From: Triglochin maritima
Taxonomy: Eukaryota; Streptophyta; Magnoliopsida; Alismatales; Juncaginaceae
NCBI GenBank assembly: GCA_963682175.1
Contig: OY821775.1
Span: forward strand, 6,792,501-6,856,500
Direction: 5' to 3'
Length of the DNA: 64,000 nt
The notes beneath the pieces were generated by a model. It ran no database searches. It saw only the letters and a program-made list of their open reading frames with translations, and was not told the DNA's origin. Position numbers and translations under genes: made by a program. Below, one piece after another: positions 26,531 to 36,180 of the stretch (position 1 is the first letter of the stretch; each line of letters opens with the position of its first letter).

Positions 26531-27355
26531 TCATACCCCTACGAGCCAGCGGTAGAAGGAAAAGTACGGCGCCAACTCAGTATTCCCCTCCAAATCCCAA
26601 CTTCCACCGGCAACAACTCCGGCATCACTCCGGCGACTCCACCGGCCGGAGCAACGGAAGGACGAGGAAGCCGACGACGCCAACCGATCGACATACTCCC
26701 TCAACCACCCCCTCCCACTCCCTCCGACCTCCTCCTCCTTCCCCTCCGACTCCCGTCTAGCGTGCGCCGCGACGGCCGCGACCACCGCCTCGATGTCCAC
26801 CTCGTCGTCCACCACATACTCCAACTCCGATCCGATCGAATAACTCCTCCCGGACGTGCTCCGGCCGGACGTGACCAACCTCTGGCTAACGGATCCGAGT
26901 TCCAGTCGGACGGAGTCGGATCTTTGGGATACGATTTCGACGGGGGCGCGGCAGAGGGGGCATGAGGGGGTGGAGGAAAGCCAGACGTCGACGCAAGAGG
27001 CGTGGAAGGCGTGGCGGCAGGCGGGGAGGAGGCGGAGGGCGTCGGAGGGGAGGAAAGGGGAGAGGCAGACGGCGCAGTCGAGGGGGGACTTGGAGGAGGC
27101 GGGGAAGGAGACGAGGGGGAGGGAGGCGAGGAGAGGGTTGGGGGAAGGGGAGTGGGAGACGCGGTTGCGACGGCGGCGGGAGAGGAAGCGGAGGAGGAGG
27201 TGGATGGCGAGGATGGATAAGAGGACGAAGAGGAGGAGGAAGGTTATGGTCAGGATGGTCCGGGTTAGGTTCGAGTGGGATGGGGTTGGGTTCGACGTTG
27301 CCAAGGCGAGGTCGGGATGTGGTGGTGGTGGTGGAGGGAGGTGGAAGGGAACCAT
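26531..27355 (-). CDS. ATL-family RING-H2 E3 ubiquitin ligase
   Basis: A single-exon gene encoding 274 aa. Residues about 33-57 form a strongly hydrophobic N-terminal membrane segment followed by a basic Arg-rich stop. Residues 94-135 form a RING-H2 domain of the ATL type: Cys-Ala-Val-Cys, 14 residues, Cys-Arg-His-Ala-Phe-His, then Cys, Trp and a final Cys-Pro-Leu-Cys. ATL proteins are membrane-anchored E3 ligases that pair with E2 enzymes, often in defence or stress signalling; that role is family knowledge. The N-terminus is Pro-rich and the C-terminal half is low-complexity (Ser, acidic, Arg). The usual GLD motif between membrane segment and RING is not obvious. The lack of introns is typical of ATL genes. 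The ATG at 27355 leaves a short N-terminus before the membrane segment, as usual. It is GC-rich, unlike its surroundings. The target is unknown. Confidence 0.92.
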   Translation of the reverse strand: MVPFHLPPPPPPHPDLALATSNPTPSHSNLTRTILTITFLLLFVLLSILAIHLLLRFLSRRRRNRVSHSPSPNPLLASLPLVSFPASSKSPLDCAVCLSPFLPSDALRLLPACRHAFHASCVDVWLSSTPSCPLCRAPVEIVSQRSDSVRLELGSVSQRLVTSGRSTSGRSYSIGSELEYVVDDEVDIEAVVAAVAAHARRESEGKEEEVGGSGRGWLREYVDRLASSASSSFRCSGRWSRRSDAGVVAGGSWDLEGNTELAPYFSFYRWLVGV

Positions 27356-27460
27356 GTCGTGTACTTGTGTGTGTGTGTGTGTTTGGCCAGTTTGGGTGGG
27401 TGAGGGTTTGGTTTGGTTTTCCCTCGTTTTTTGAATCTTTTCTGTTGGGCTTTTCTTTTC

Positions 27461-27470
27461 TGGTTTATAT
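27461..27470 (-). promoter_or_regulatory. Candidate TATA box for the ATL gene
   Basis: On the minus strand the sequence reads ATATAAACCA, about 110 bp upstream of the ATG. A (GT)n run at about 27365-27382 falls in the intervening presumed leader. Position and composition are the only support. Confidence 0.35.
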
Positions 27471-27529
27471 TTGGGTTATTATTATTGTTTATTTTCTTGT
27501 AAAGCTTTTTGAGGAGGTAGGTTAAGGAA

Positions 27530-29439
27530 TTAGTGGATGGGATAATTCATGGTGGGATAGTAAACTTAAGGCTGTGTGTAGACAACCTTCTTTTAAGTGA
27601 GGGAATTGACTTACATAATAATTTTTTAGTGATTAGTTTGCAACAAAAAAAATCAAATAATTTTAGAAATTAAGTATGTGATTTCTAAATTCTTATGGAA
27701 TTGTACTGGGAACAACTTTTCTTACTTCCACTACATTTTTTTGAGGAATCATGGAAATGAGTTTTAAAATTTTCAATCACACCATAGGAGATTATGAAGT
27801 TTGAGTTTTATGGTGTGATTGGTTAATAGGTAGAAAAATGTCATATGGTCAGGACTAGGGATGTATATTTTGTAAATGAGTTTTGGATGACTAGTAGGCA
27901 AATTAATTTTATAAAGCATGTTGCTTGAGTTACAATATTAAGAGATTCACGAGAGCTTTAAAAATTTGTACTTAAACTAAGATTTCTCACGTGAGCTTTT
28001 AAATTGAAGTGATGTATGTGAAATTATATTTTTCTAATTGTGTTTTGAATTTTCACTCTAAAATTAAAAAAATTTTATGGAAGTAAAACTTTAAACTTCT
28101 TTGTGGTTCCTTTCCTGCTTTCCGAATCCTCCACCTTCTGAATTGTGTAGGTTTGAATTCCAACAATAGCTTCGCAGGTAGGACTTTCATCCTTAGGCTA
28201 ATGTATCTCTTTTCTTCAAGGTTAACGTTTGCTTAACTAGTTAATATAGTACGGTAATACACTATATTTTTCAAAACATAAAATAAAAATCGAGATATTA
28301 ATATTTTGTTTGTGTAGTATCAACCTTGAGCCCATAAATGTGCATGTGATCCACCGGGATCGGCGAAGTAACACAATAATGCGTTCTAGTTTGGTACTTA
28401 AAAAACTCACTATATGTCTTGAGTTAAACTATAATAAAATAGAAATCTCACCCAAAAAAACTGCCTTCAACATATCGTCTCCAAAATGATTAGGAAATGT
28501 TGTTTTAATTGCTAGCTTTTTATTGGAGTTTGATTATTTTTAGCTTATTGATATATTTTTTTGTAATAAAACGTATTGAAGTTTCTTTTAATAATAAATC
28601 TTAATGGAGCAGGGAAAAAGTGTCTGTACATGGAAATATTAGACAACGGTTAGGTGGTGAGTTATTGAACCTACGATTTAGGTGGGTATATTAATTTAGC
28701 TGAAGTTTGGATTCATGCAGCAATTCTAGACCTCTTTCTTTCGAAACACTATTCAAGACCACTAATCATTAAATAGTCATTCCTCTTCAACCTACCGTCT
28801 TCATATCCTTAGATGGGATCAGTGAAACAAAATTGCCATATATATCACAAATTTCAAGATAAAGAATTGATGGGAATTGAAGGTTACTTAACTGTTGGTT
28901 ATAAATGAGAGGTGGTTTTGGCAGATGCTAGTAATGAGTTCAGAAGTTCTATGTCCTCTCTCTTCTCGTACTCCTCCAAAGCTTAGGGTTTAATGCTTTT
29001 GTTGTATTTGCTTGGTCTACGTGTGGGGAAATGATACTGGATTGTAATAATAGTGCATAATGGGATGCTACTGCTATATACTTGCTCTACTCCACATGTC
29101 TACTGCCCATAATTATATGGAATCGAACTAGACATGTCACATATGTAAGAAAGTATAAAGAAAATGTTGTTTAAACCTAGGTTAAACATAAAGTGAGTGC
29201 CCATCACTTGACCTGTACGATACCACTAATGTTTGCCAATATAATTTGGTTTTCTTTTGAAATATATTGCTGACTTAAAATAGTTACCAAAATAGAATGT
29301 TGAGTTTGATACTTTAAAGTTTCCGATATTTGACAAGAACAGCTTCAAATATGTGTCCACATGATCTTCATGCCATGAATCATGACTTATTTAATTCGGT
29401 AAATAATGATATAAAGTTTTGATTTGAAACATATGAACA
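27530..29439. other. Intergenic AT-rich spacer
   Basis: Upstream of the ATL gene and left of the copia element. I see no gene, no RNA gene and no element with clear ends. Promoter sequence of the ATL gene presumably lies at its left edge. Confidence 0.5.
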
Positions 29440-29444
29440 TGGAT

Positions 29445-29684
29445 TGTTAAGAAAGTTACCTATTAAAGATCGACGTATCCTCACCAGGCTGGCTCAGAAT
29501 CTCTTCTTCATCATTGCGCATTTCCTTATGAGACAAATCAACCAAAATCTCGGAATCAAATGGAGCAACTACAAACGGCTCTATTGTTACCTTTCCCGTT
29601 CTTCCTCTTATATATACCAACTTGTAATACAAAATTCAAAAATAAGACAAATACGATTCATACTTTGAGCTTTCCAAATCAATA
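29445..29684 (+). repeat. 5' LTR of the copia element
   Basis: It begins TGTTAAG and ends CAATA rather than the usual CA. It contains a TATA-like TATATATACC string (about 29608-29620). The sequence matches the 3' LTR over the full 240 bp as far as I can read. Confidence 0.93.
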
Positions 29685-29696
29685 TGGTATCAGAGC
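29685..29696 (+). other. Primer-binding site (initiator tRNA-Met)
   Basis: TGGTATCAGAGC is the standard plant copia primer-binding site and sits immediately after the LTR end. Confidence 0.9.
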
Positions 29697-29816
29697 ATCG
29701 ACTCTGAAATAAACAAACCCGACGCCTCAGAAACTCCGACCACCCCTCGGAGAACTCATCACCGGCAGACCTCAGCTTCCCCAGAAGCTACATCATCGGC
29801 CCATACATCAGCCAAC

Positions 29817-30902
29817 ATGTCTGACTTCGAGATACACGCTCCTCGTCTTGTCTCCAAACTCCTCAATGGACAGAACTATCTGTCATGGGCGAGGGCTGTC
29901 TCGCTTGCCCTCAGTGGAAAGGGGAAGATGGGCCACATCACGGGGACATCAAAAAAACCAACTGGTGAAGGGACTGAATCAAAACAAGAAGAATGGCAAG
30001 CAACAGATCATCTCATCATGTCGTGGGTGATCAACTCGATGCAGCCAAAAATCGGGTCGATCTTCTTGTATAAAAACTCTGCGAAGGAACTGTGGGACTC
30101 CGTCCAAAACATATATGGTAAGGCTCAAAACTTTGCTCATATATTTAAACTAAAGCAAGATCTTTCGCAGACTAGACAGAACAACCAACCCATCACCGAT
30201 TATCTTGGAGCTCTTCAAAGAGGCTGGGATGAGTTGGCAATCTATGAGCCTCCAAGTCAAGACCCGAAGGTCATCCTGGCGAGAATAGAACAAGATCACA
30301 TCTACCAGTTCCTAATCGGCCTTGACGGAAGCTATGAAGCCATCCGAAGTCAAATCCTGATGACTCCGGAACTCCCAAACTTAGCCTCCATCATCGCGAT
30401 GGTTCAACGGGAAGAAACCCGTCGGACCACCGCTCAGAGCGGCTCAACCGACACTTCGGAATCTCAGGCACTACTCGCCGGAAAACAACAAGATACCGCT
30501 CAAATCAACAAAAACAAAGGTAGATATGGAAAAAAAACGAATGAAACTTGTGATAATTGCAAAAAAAAACAGGGCATAACAGGAACTCATGCTGGTTCCT
30601 ACATCCTCATCTCCGACCAACAAGGGAAGGAGGAGGAGATCATCGGAACAAAGGAAGAAATGGCGGAGGATCGGAGGGGAACGGGTTCGCAGGTGCGGCG
30701 CAAAACCCTAACTGTGATGGAGAAAGAAGGAAATGGGGAGACGTCGGATATCTCGCGGATCCGAGAGGTTTTATATCCGCTCACGAAGGAACGGGTATGC
30801 AAGCAACCCGACCCGGATCCGACGCAACTATCTTCTCCTCTCCTGGTGCAACCGGATCCAGATCCGACCCGCCTCCTCTGGGTCAATTGTTGGTCCACTT
30901 GA
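29817..30902 (+). pseudogene. Copia gag, frameshifted at the zinc knuckle
   Basis: The open frame of 361 codons starts with a copia capsid-type (Retrotran_gag/UBN2) region of about 210 residues, with the usual N-terminal Leu-x-Gly-x-Asn-Tyr-x-x-Trp. The zinc knuckle is split: its first two Cys lie in this frame, and the His and last Cys lie in the next frame, which opens near 30557. The switch coincides with nine consecutive A at 30561-30569. Downstream of that point this frame reads unrelated sequence to a stop at 30902. A one-base loss in the A run is the simplest reading. Ribosomal slippage on the run is a less likely alternative. Confidence 0.8.
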
Positions 30903-32175
30903 ACAATTATTTGCAGAGCAACCCTCACAGTTTAGGTAATTACTCAGGTATGGTCAAAACCTTAGATAATTATGCTGCAAAATTTTCTACCAATAGCACA
31001 CATGATACTAGATGGGTTATTGATTTCGGTGCTACAGACAATATGACTGGAGATTCTTCATGTCTAAATAATATAAAAAATAGTTTGCACTTGCTAAATA
31101 AATTTGTTACCGTAGCTAATGGAAATCAAGTTGAAATTAAAGGAGTAGGTGACATGCAACTATTAAACAAATTAGCAAAAAATATCTTGTATGTACCTTC
31201 CTTTGATTCTAATCGTCTGTCGGTAGCCAAGATCACTAAGCATTTAAATTGTAATGTCATATTTACACCTATTGATGTGATTTTTCAGGACCGAATAACA
31301 GGGATGATGATTGGTAGGGGAGTTCTCACCAACGGTCTCTACATCTTAGACTCCCAAAATAAGGCGATGCATGCTTTTAATAAACCTAATCATGAGCTTT
31401 GGCACAAGAGAATGGGACACCCATCTCACAATGTTTTGAAAACTTTATTTCCCTTTATTGCCTCTGAATACGCTTGTGATGTTTGTCATTATTCGAAACA
31501 AACTAGACTGCCGTTTTCTTCTTCTAACAACAAAACTGGTTGCCCTCTCGAACTTATTCACTCCGATATTTGGGGCCCAGCCCCCGTTGACTCATACAAT
31601 GGTTTTAGACATTTTATCTCTTTTATTGACGATTTTTCACGTACTACATGGGTTTACTTGTTGAAAGCCAAATCTGATGCATTTAAAGTTTTCTGTGAAT
31701 TTGTATCCCTCGTTGAAAATATGTATGACTTTAAAATTAAAACGTTGAGATCAGACAATGGGGCTGAATATACTAGTCACATTTTTCAAATTTTTTTGAA
31801 AACAAAGGGAATCTTTCACCAAACTACATGTATTAACACTCCCGAACAAAACGGTGTTTCCGAAAGGAAAAATCGTCACATTTTGAATGTCACTCGATCA
31901 TTACTTTTTCAAAATAACGTTCCAAAAGGTTTTTGGTCAGATGCCGTTTTAACCGCAGTTTATCTCATAAATCGTCTTCCCAGCAACAACCTTAAAAAGA
32001 GGCAACCTTTGGAAATATTACTTGGAAGAAAACTAACGCTTGACCATACATTTCAAGTAAAGAACAACTCGCCGATATCTTCACCAAAGCCCTGGATCAG
32101 AAACAATTCAAACTCATACTCTCCAAGCTAGGTTCCTTCAACCTCTTCCGGAACCAACTTGAGGGGGAGTGTTAA
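30570..32175 (+). pseudogene. Copia pol remnant: protease and integrase, no reverse transcriptase
   Basis: In the frame open to 32131 I see a protease motif in which the usual Asp-Ser/Thr-Gly is Asp-Phe-Gly (Phe codon 31025-31027). Next come the integrase His-His-Cys-Cys zinc region (about 31395-31500) and an integrase core with Asp (HSDIW), Asp (RSDNG) and Glu (SERKN). Sequence then breaks at about 32055-32062. After the break a different frame encodes the typical final residues of a copia polyprotein, ending Glu-Gly-Glu-Cys-stop at 32175 just inside the 3' LTR. The altered protease residue alone would be expected to block polyprotein cleavage. Confidence 0.88.
32161..32169 (+). other. Polypurine tract
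   Basis: GAGGGGGAG abuts the 3' LTR and would prime plus-strand synthesis. Confidence 0.85.
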
Positions 32176-32409
32176 GAAAGTTACCTATTAAAGATCGACG
32201 TATCCTCACCAGGCTGGCTCAGAATCTCTTCTTCATCATTGCGCATTTCCTTATGAGACAAATCAACCAAAATCTCGGAATCAAATGGAGCAACTACAAA
32301 CGGCTCTATTGTTACCTTTCCCGTTCTTCCTCTTATATATACCAACTTGTAATACAAAATTCAAAAATAAGACAAATACGATTCATACTTTGAGCTTTCC
32401 AAATCAATA
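32170..32409 (+). repeat. 3' LTR of the copia element
   Basis: 240 bp, apparently identical to the 5' LTR and followed by the TGGAT target duplication. Confidence 0.93.
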
Positions 32410-32414
32410 TGGAT

Positions 32415-34559
32415 CATGGATGATATTTAATTCAATAAATGATTATGTCACTTGTCATTCTAAACATATGAATTAATCAGTCCCATTTTGTAAAACCAGT
32501 CAGGTACCCTGATGGAAAGAATTATGTAGCAATAATACTTCCTCTATTATTGAACCAACTTAGCCTGTCAGATTTCCAGCAAAATTCAGAAAGACATGCA
32601 AACCCCTGGTTCAAGATCATGCCCATCCTTATCCACTTGATACAATCATCATTATATTATTACATTCTTTCTCACTACCATATGTGATTAATAAAGTACT
32701 TCTGACTTCTAATTAAAGTTCAGATAGAAGTGCCACTGAAGCATCTCCATCAACAATAAGAAAAGGAACTACAGAGTTTAAAAATGGTTCAAAGAATAAA
32801 GCAAATGACATGAACCATTCAACTGCTGGTTCGAAGCAAATACACGACCCATGCACTCTGTCACACAAGCATGTGCCCCAATATATCAACTACAATCTGA
32901 CCTTTCAAAACCAGGTAATTTTTAGTAATTACTTTTTGACTTTTGTATCAAGGTATCAACTGGTTTACTGAGATTTAGTAAAGTATATATGCCATGCACT
33001 TTTTTTATTATAACATCGTGCAAAGCAATTAAGCATTCTGACGTAATTTGTAGGAAATGACTACACTAAAATTCCATGTTTTTAAAGCTGCGAATGCTTT
33101 GCAGAAAAAAATAATGGAGATTTACATTTCTGTAATTTTCAGGAGAAGTTAAGAAATTCAAGAAATAATGTTACATAACGTGAGGAATTGTATGTCCTAT
33201 GTACTAGAAAAAAGTTTTAGCCCTTCCACACCAAAATAAAAAGAAGTTAATTTTCCTTTCATTATACCAAAAGAGATATCTATTTATTACGTAAATATAC
33301 ATCAGCATCAATCACTAAGAAGTGGACTGAGGTTGTAAGTTCTAAATTTCTGGCTTAAACTGTTAAATGTCATATTCCTAAACATAAGGATTTGTAGAGT
33401 ATTATTAATCTTGTCCGTACGGTATCCTAGATTACCAAACAAGTGGCACTGAAGTAGAGGACAAAAAACAACTCCCTGTATACTCAAATAGAAGAGAGGT
33501 TGATGGAGTTACAAGGTACATTATATGGTCATATAAGAATTAAAATGGTCTTAAATTCTCTGAGTGCAACTGGTGGGGAATTTAAGGCCTTTTTTTTTTT
33601 CTCCAAATGTGAGGTCATGATGCATTTTTGTCGGCAGATTTGAATGCTTTTAGAGGTGAGACTAGAGAGTGAACCGACAGCATTTTCACATTTTAAGATC
33701 ACACACATACACTCAAAGTCGATCATAAGTTATGTTTGGATGTGTTGATATATGGAGTTACATTCCGGAGAATCCGAAAAAAAAAACAATTTCCTCAAGC
33801 TGTGTTGTTTCGTGTGGTTTTGAGAAACCAACTTGCGTCTCATTCATGTAGAATTGTCTAATTGCCCGTCTTCCGCCACCCATAAAAGTCCACCCAACCC
33901 CGCGCCATCCCTTCGTTGCTTCTTCTTTCGTCCTACACCTCCAATTGCGACCACTGTAGGTAAATTGTGAATGGGGGAGTCTAACATCTTTGACCTTTAT
34001 ATTTTAATACAAAATAAATTATTACACTTAAAATGGCAGATATGAATTACTACACAACTAAAACAGTTAACACAAGATCTGAGGCATATGTATGGAATAC
34101 AACTTCAAATCCTAGTAAAACATAAAGTTAAGGACTTATTTAAGCATAATTCAGCTTGTACCCAAAAGTGAGATCTAAAATTTTAAATTAGAGGTGTTTG
34201 TAAATGCAGAAGAGGAGGGTGAGTAGAAATTACCATTGCTTTGAGTCCTTAAAATCTCAAATACACATTCATTTACCAACAAAAAGTACGTAACAAGATA
34301 TTCAAGTAATCTATCAATGAGTTATGCAATCTAAAATAATAGCATTTGTAGCGAATAATGTAACATCCTCAGACAACGGAAGAATTTAAAATTTTAATAA
34401 CACACAATCAACATAGGATATTACACAATAAAAGTAAACATGTACACAATATATATATATATATATATAATATTCGAATATCTCAAAAGTGTGATTACAT
34501 TTCAAAATGCTAAACAATATATAATCACTCCGACCTCAAATGAGAGAAAACACGATCAA
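32415..34559. other. Intergenic AT-rich spacer
   Basis: No gene or bounded element is recognised. A (TA)n microsatellite lies at about 34448-34470. Confidence 0.5.
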
Positions 34560-34734
34560 GTAGCAGCGCTCCCCTCCTCGGTCACCACCCCTATCACCGA
34601 TCACGCCCTGAAAAGCAAACATGCAACAATGCATGAGTTTCCAGAAAAAAAACCTCGTATGCTAAACTCTACAATGCATGAACTGAAACACCCTAGCATG
34701 CAGTTCTACCAACAAGAAAAGCACAACATCCAGG

Positions 34735-35315
34735 CTGGGCTCCAGGGCACTCTCAGCCAACCACAACACACACCACCGTTACGGGCTCCAGGGCTTTTTC
34801 ACCCAACCACCGCAACACACTCGTCGTCAAGCTGGGCTCCAGGGTTTTTTCACCCAACCACAGCTACCACGACACGACCAAGGGCTCCAAGGATTTTTCA
34901 CCCAACCCAAACGTCCAAGGGCTCCAGGGCTTTTTCACCCAACCTTTAACACGCGGTCCATGCTCAGACTTCAGGGCTCTTTCACCCAACCTGACGTAAT
35001 TTCTTCGATCCACAAAATTTTGGAAATTCGGTCTTCGGTCCGGACCGGACCGAAAATTTAAGGGGAAAATTCAGGTTTTGGACCGACCCAGACCGGACCG
35101 GATCGGACCGAACCTATTCGGTCCGGACTTCCCGAAAATTCGGGTTTCGGTCCGGTCCGGTCCGGTCCTGGACCGAAGCTCACCCCTAGTTACGGGGCTC
35201 CAGGGCTCTTTCACCCAACAACCGTAACACACATTTCCAAGCTGGGTTACAGAGCTTTTTCACCCAACCACAGCTCTCACACAGTTACGGGGCTCCAAGG
35301 CTTTTTCACTCAACC
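34735..35315. repeat. Minisatellite of GGGCTCCAGGGC / TTTTTCACCCAACC units
   Basis: About nine imperfect units, each a GGGCTCCAGGGC-like block followed by TTTTTCACCCAACC and a variable spacer, at irregular spacing of roughly 45-75 bp. It is interrupted at about 35010-35193 by a sequence of different composition. Confidence 0.75.
35010..35193. mobile_element. hAT-like miniature element fragment
   Basis: A stretch dominated by GGTCCGGACCGG and CGGTCCGGTCC words ends GAAGCTCACCCCTAG. Read from the other strand it starts CTAGGGGTGAGC, a common terminus of plant Ac/Ds-like hAT miniature elements. It interrupts the minisatellite. The opposite terminus and a target duplication were not found, so it is probably truncated. 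Confidence 0.5.
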
Positions 35316-35428
35316 ACTGCAACACTCGTGCTCACTAACACACTTGCCGGAAGAACATCGGCACCACAACTCGCCCCACGCGGAAACCATAACAACTGCA
35401 CCTCCAACATGCAAAACTGGACACAAAC

Positions 35429-36106
35429 GGTCGACCGAACCAAAAGTCACGGTCGACCGAATCTCACAAACACAGGGCAATTGCCTCGACCGACACTCCA
35501 TCGGTCGACCAATTCCCACCAACCACACTCGTTCGGTCGAACCAAAATCAAGGACCGGTCGACCGTTTAGAAGTCGCCTCCCAGGTTCAACAAACAAAAC
35601 GACCAATCATTCGAACAGCAAAGGGGCCCCGTTCGACCGAAAGTCACTAGGGAAAAATCCCTCACGCACAACAACGAATCCGGTCGAACCCCCGAGCACT
35701 CTCAGTCGACCGAATTCCACCAGGGAATTCCCCCAACTCTCACCAACGAATCCGGTCGAACCCCCGAGCACTCTCGGTTGACCGAATTACACCAGGGAAT
35801 TCCCTGACGCTCAACATCAAGTTCAGTCGACCGAACGACCTTCGGTCGAACCAACCACCAATCCAACTTAAGTCACCGGTCGGACAAGGTCACACAGGCG
35901 GTCGACCGTTTAGATGGTCAACGCCCCAACCAACCTAAAACAGTGCACACGGTCGAACGACAAAGGGGACCCGTTCGACCGAAACCAACCAGACTTGCCT
36001 CAAATGCACAACCGGTCGACCGCCCCAAGGGCATCGTTCGACCGGTGTGAGGCAGATGCTGAAATCTCATTAAGAATGGTCGACCGTTTGCACCAACCGA
36101 TCGACC
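35429..36106. repeat. Largest tandem array of paired GGTCGACC palindromes
   Basis: Pairs start at 35429/35451, 35484/35503, 35535/35557, 35609/35631, 35682/35704, 35754/35776, 35825/35844, 35878/35900, 35951/35973, 36014/36036 and 36078/36099. Eight are spaced exactly 22 bp, one 21 and two 19. Several sites are degenerate (GGTCGAAC, GTTCGACC, AGTCGACC). Pair-to-pair distances cluster near 71-74 and 63-64 bp, with shorter ones of 51-55 bp. Confidence 0.85.
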
Positions 36107-36180
36107 GATCAGGCAATAAAATATGCTGCATGTTTACTTGCGACAGGCCGGAAGGTCTACCGTCGACTTCCAAATACTAT

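Larger units (their letters stand above)
29445..32409 (+). mobile_element. Internally deleted Ty1/copia LTR retrotransposon
   Basis: Two 240-bp LTRs (29445-29684 and 32170-32409) read the same throughout by eye. The element is flanked by a perfect 5-bp duplication, TGGAT (29440-29444 and 32410-32414). A primer-binding site complementary to initiator tRNA-Met directly follows the 5' LTR, and a purine tract (32161-32169) directly precedes the 3' LTR. Gag, protease and integrase are present in that order, which is copia order. Reverse transcriptase and most of RNase H are missing: integrase sequence jumps at about 32058 to the extreme C-terminus of the polyprotein in another frame. At 2965 bp it is well short of a typical ~4.5-5 kb copia. 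The copy cannot make its own reverse transcriptase. Confidence 0.95.
34560..36180. repeat. Repeat-family copy with minisatellite and palindrome array
   Basis: The left part (34607-34685) matches 107-175 at the left edge of the window. The right part carries the largest array of paired GGTCGACC variants, so this is probably the same element family as the 1-1206 remnant. The distance from the shared block to the first palindrome is about 0.8 kb here and 0.9 kb there. No LTR termini, transposase or polyprotein were recognised. Long open frames reflect its GC- and C-rich composition only. Confidence 0.5.

Noticed and set aside
26856..27525. Long plus-strand frames opposite the ATL gene
   Set aside because: They are mirror frames of a GC-rich coding sequence, Arg/Gly-rich with no domain; the minus-strand RING-H2 frame explains the locus.
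34440..34949. 169-codon frame
   Set aside because: It translates the CACCCAACC minisatellite; the repeat peptides reflect DNA repetition, not a protein family.
35344..35781. 145-codon frame rich in Arg-Pro-Ser
   Set aside because: It is a translation of the palindrome array.
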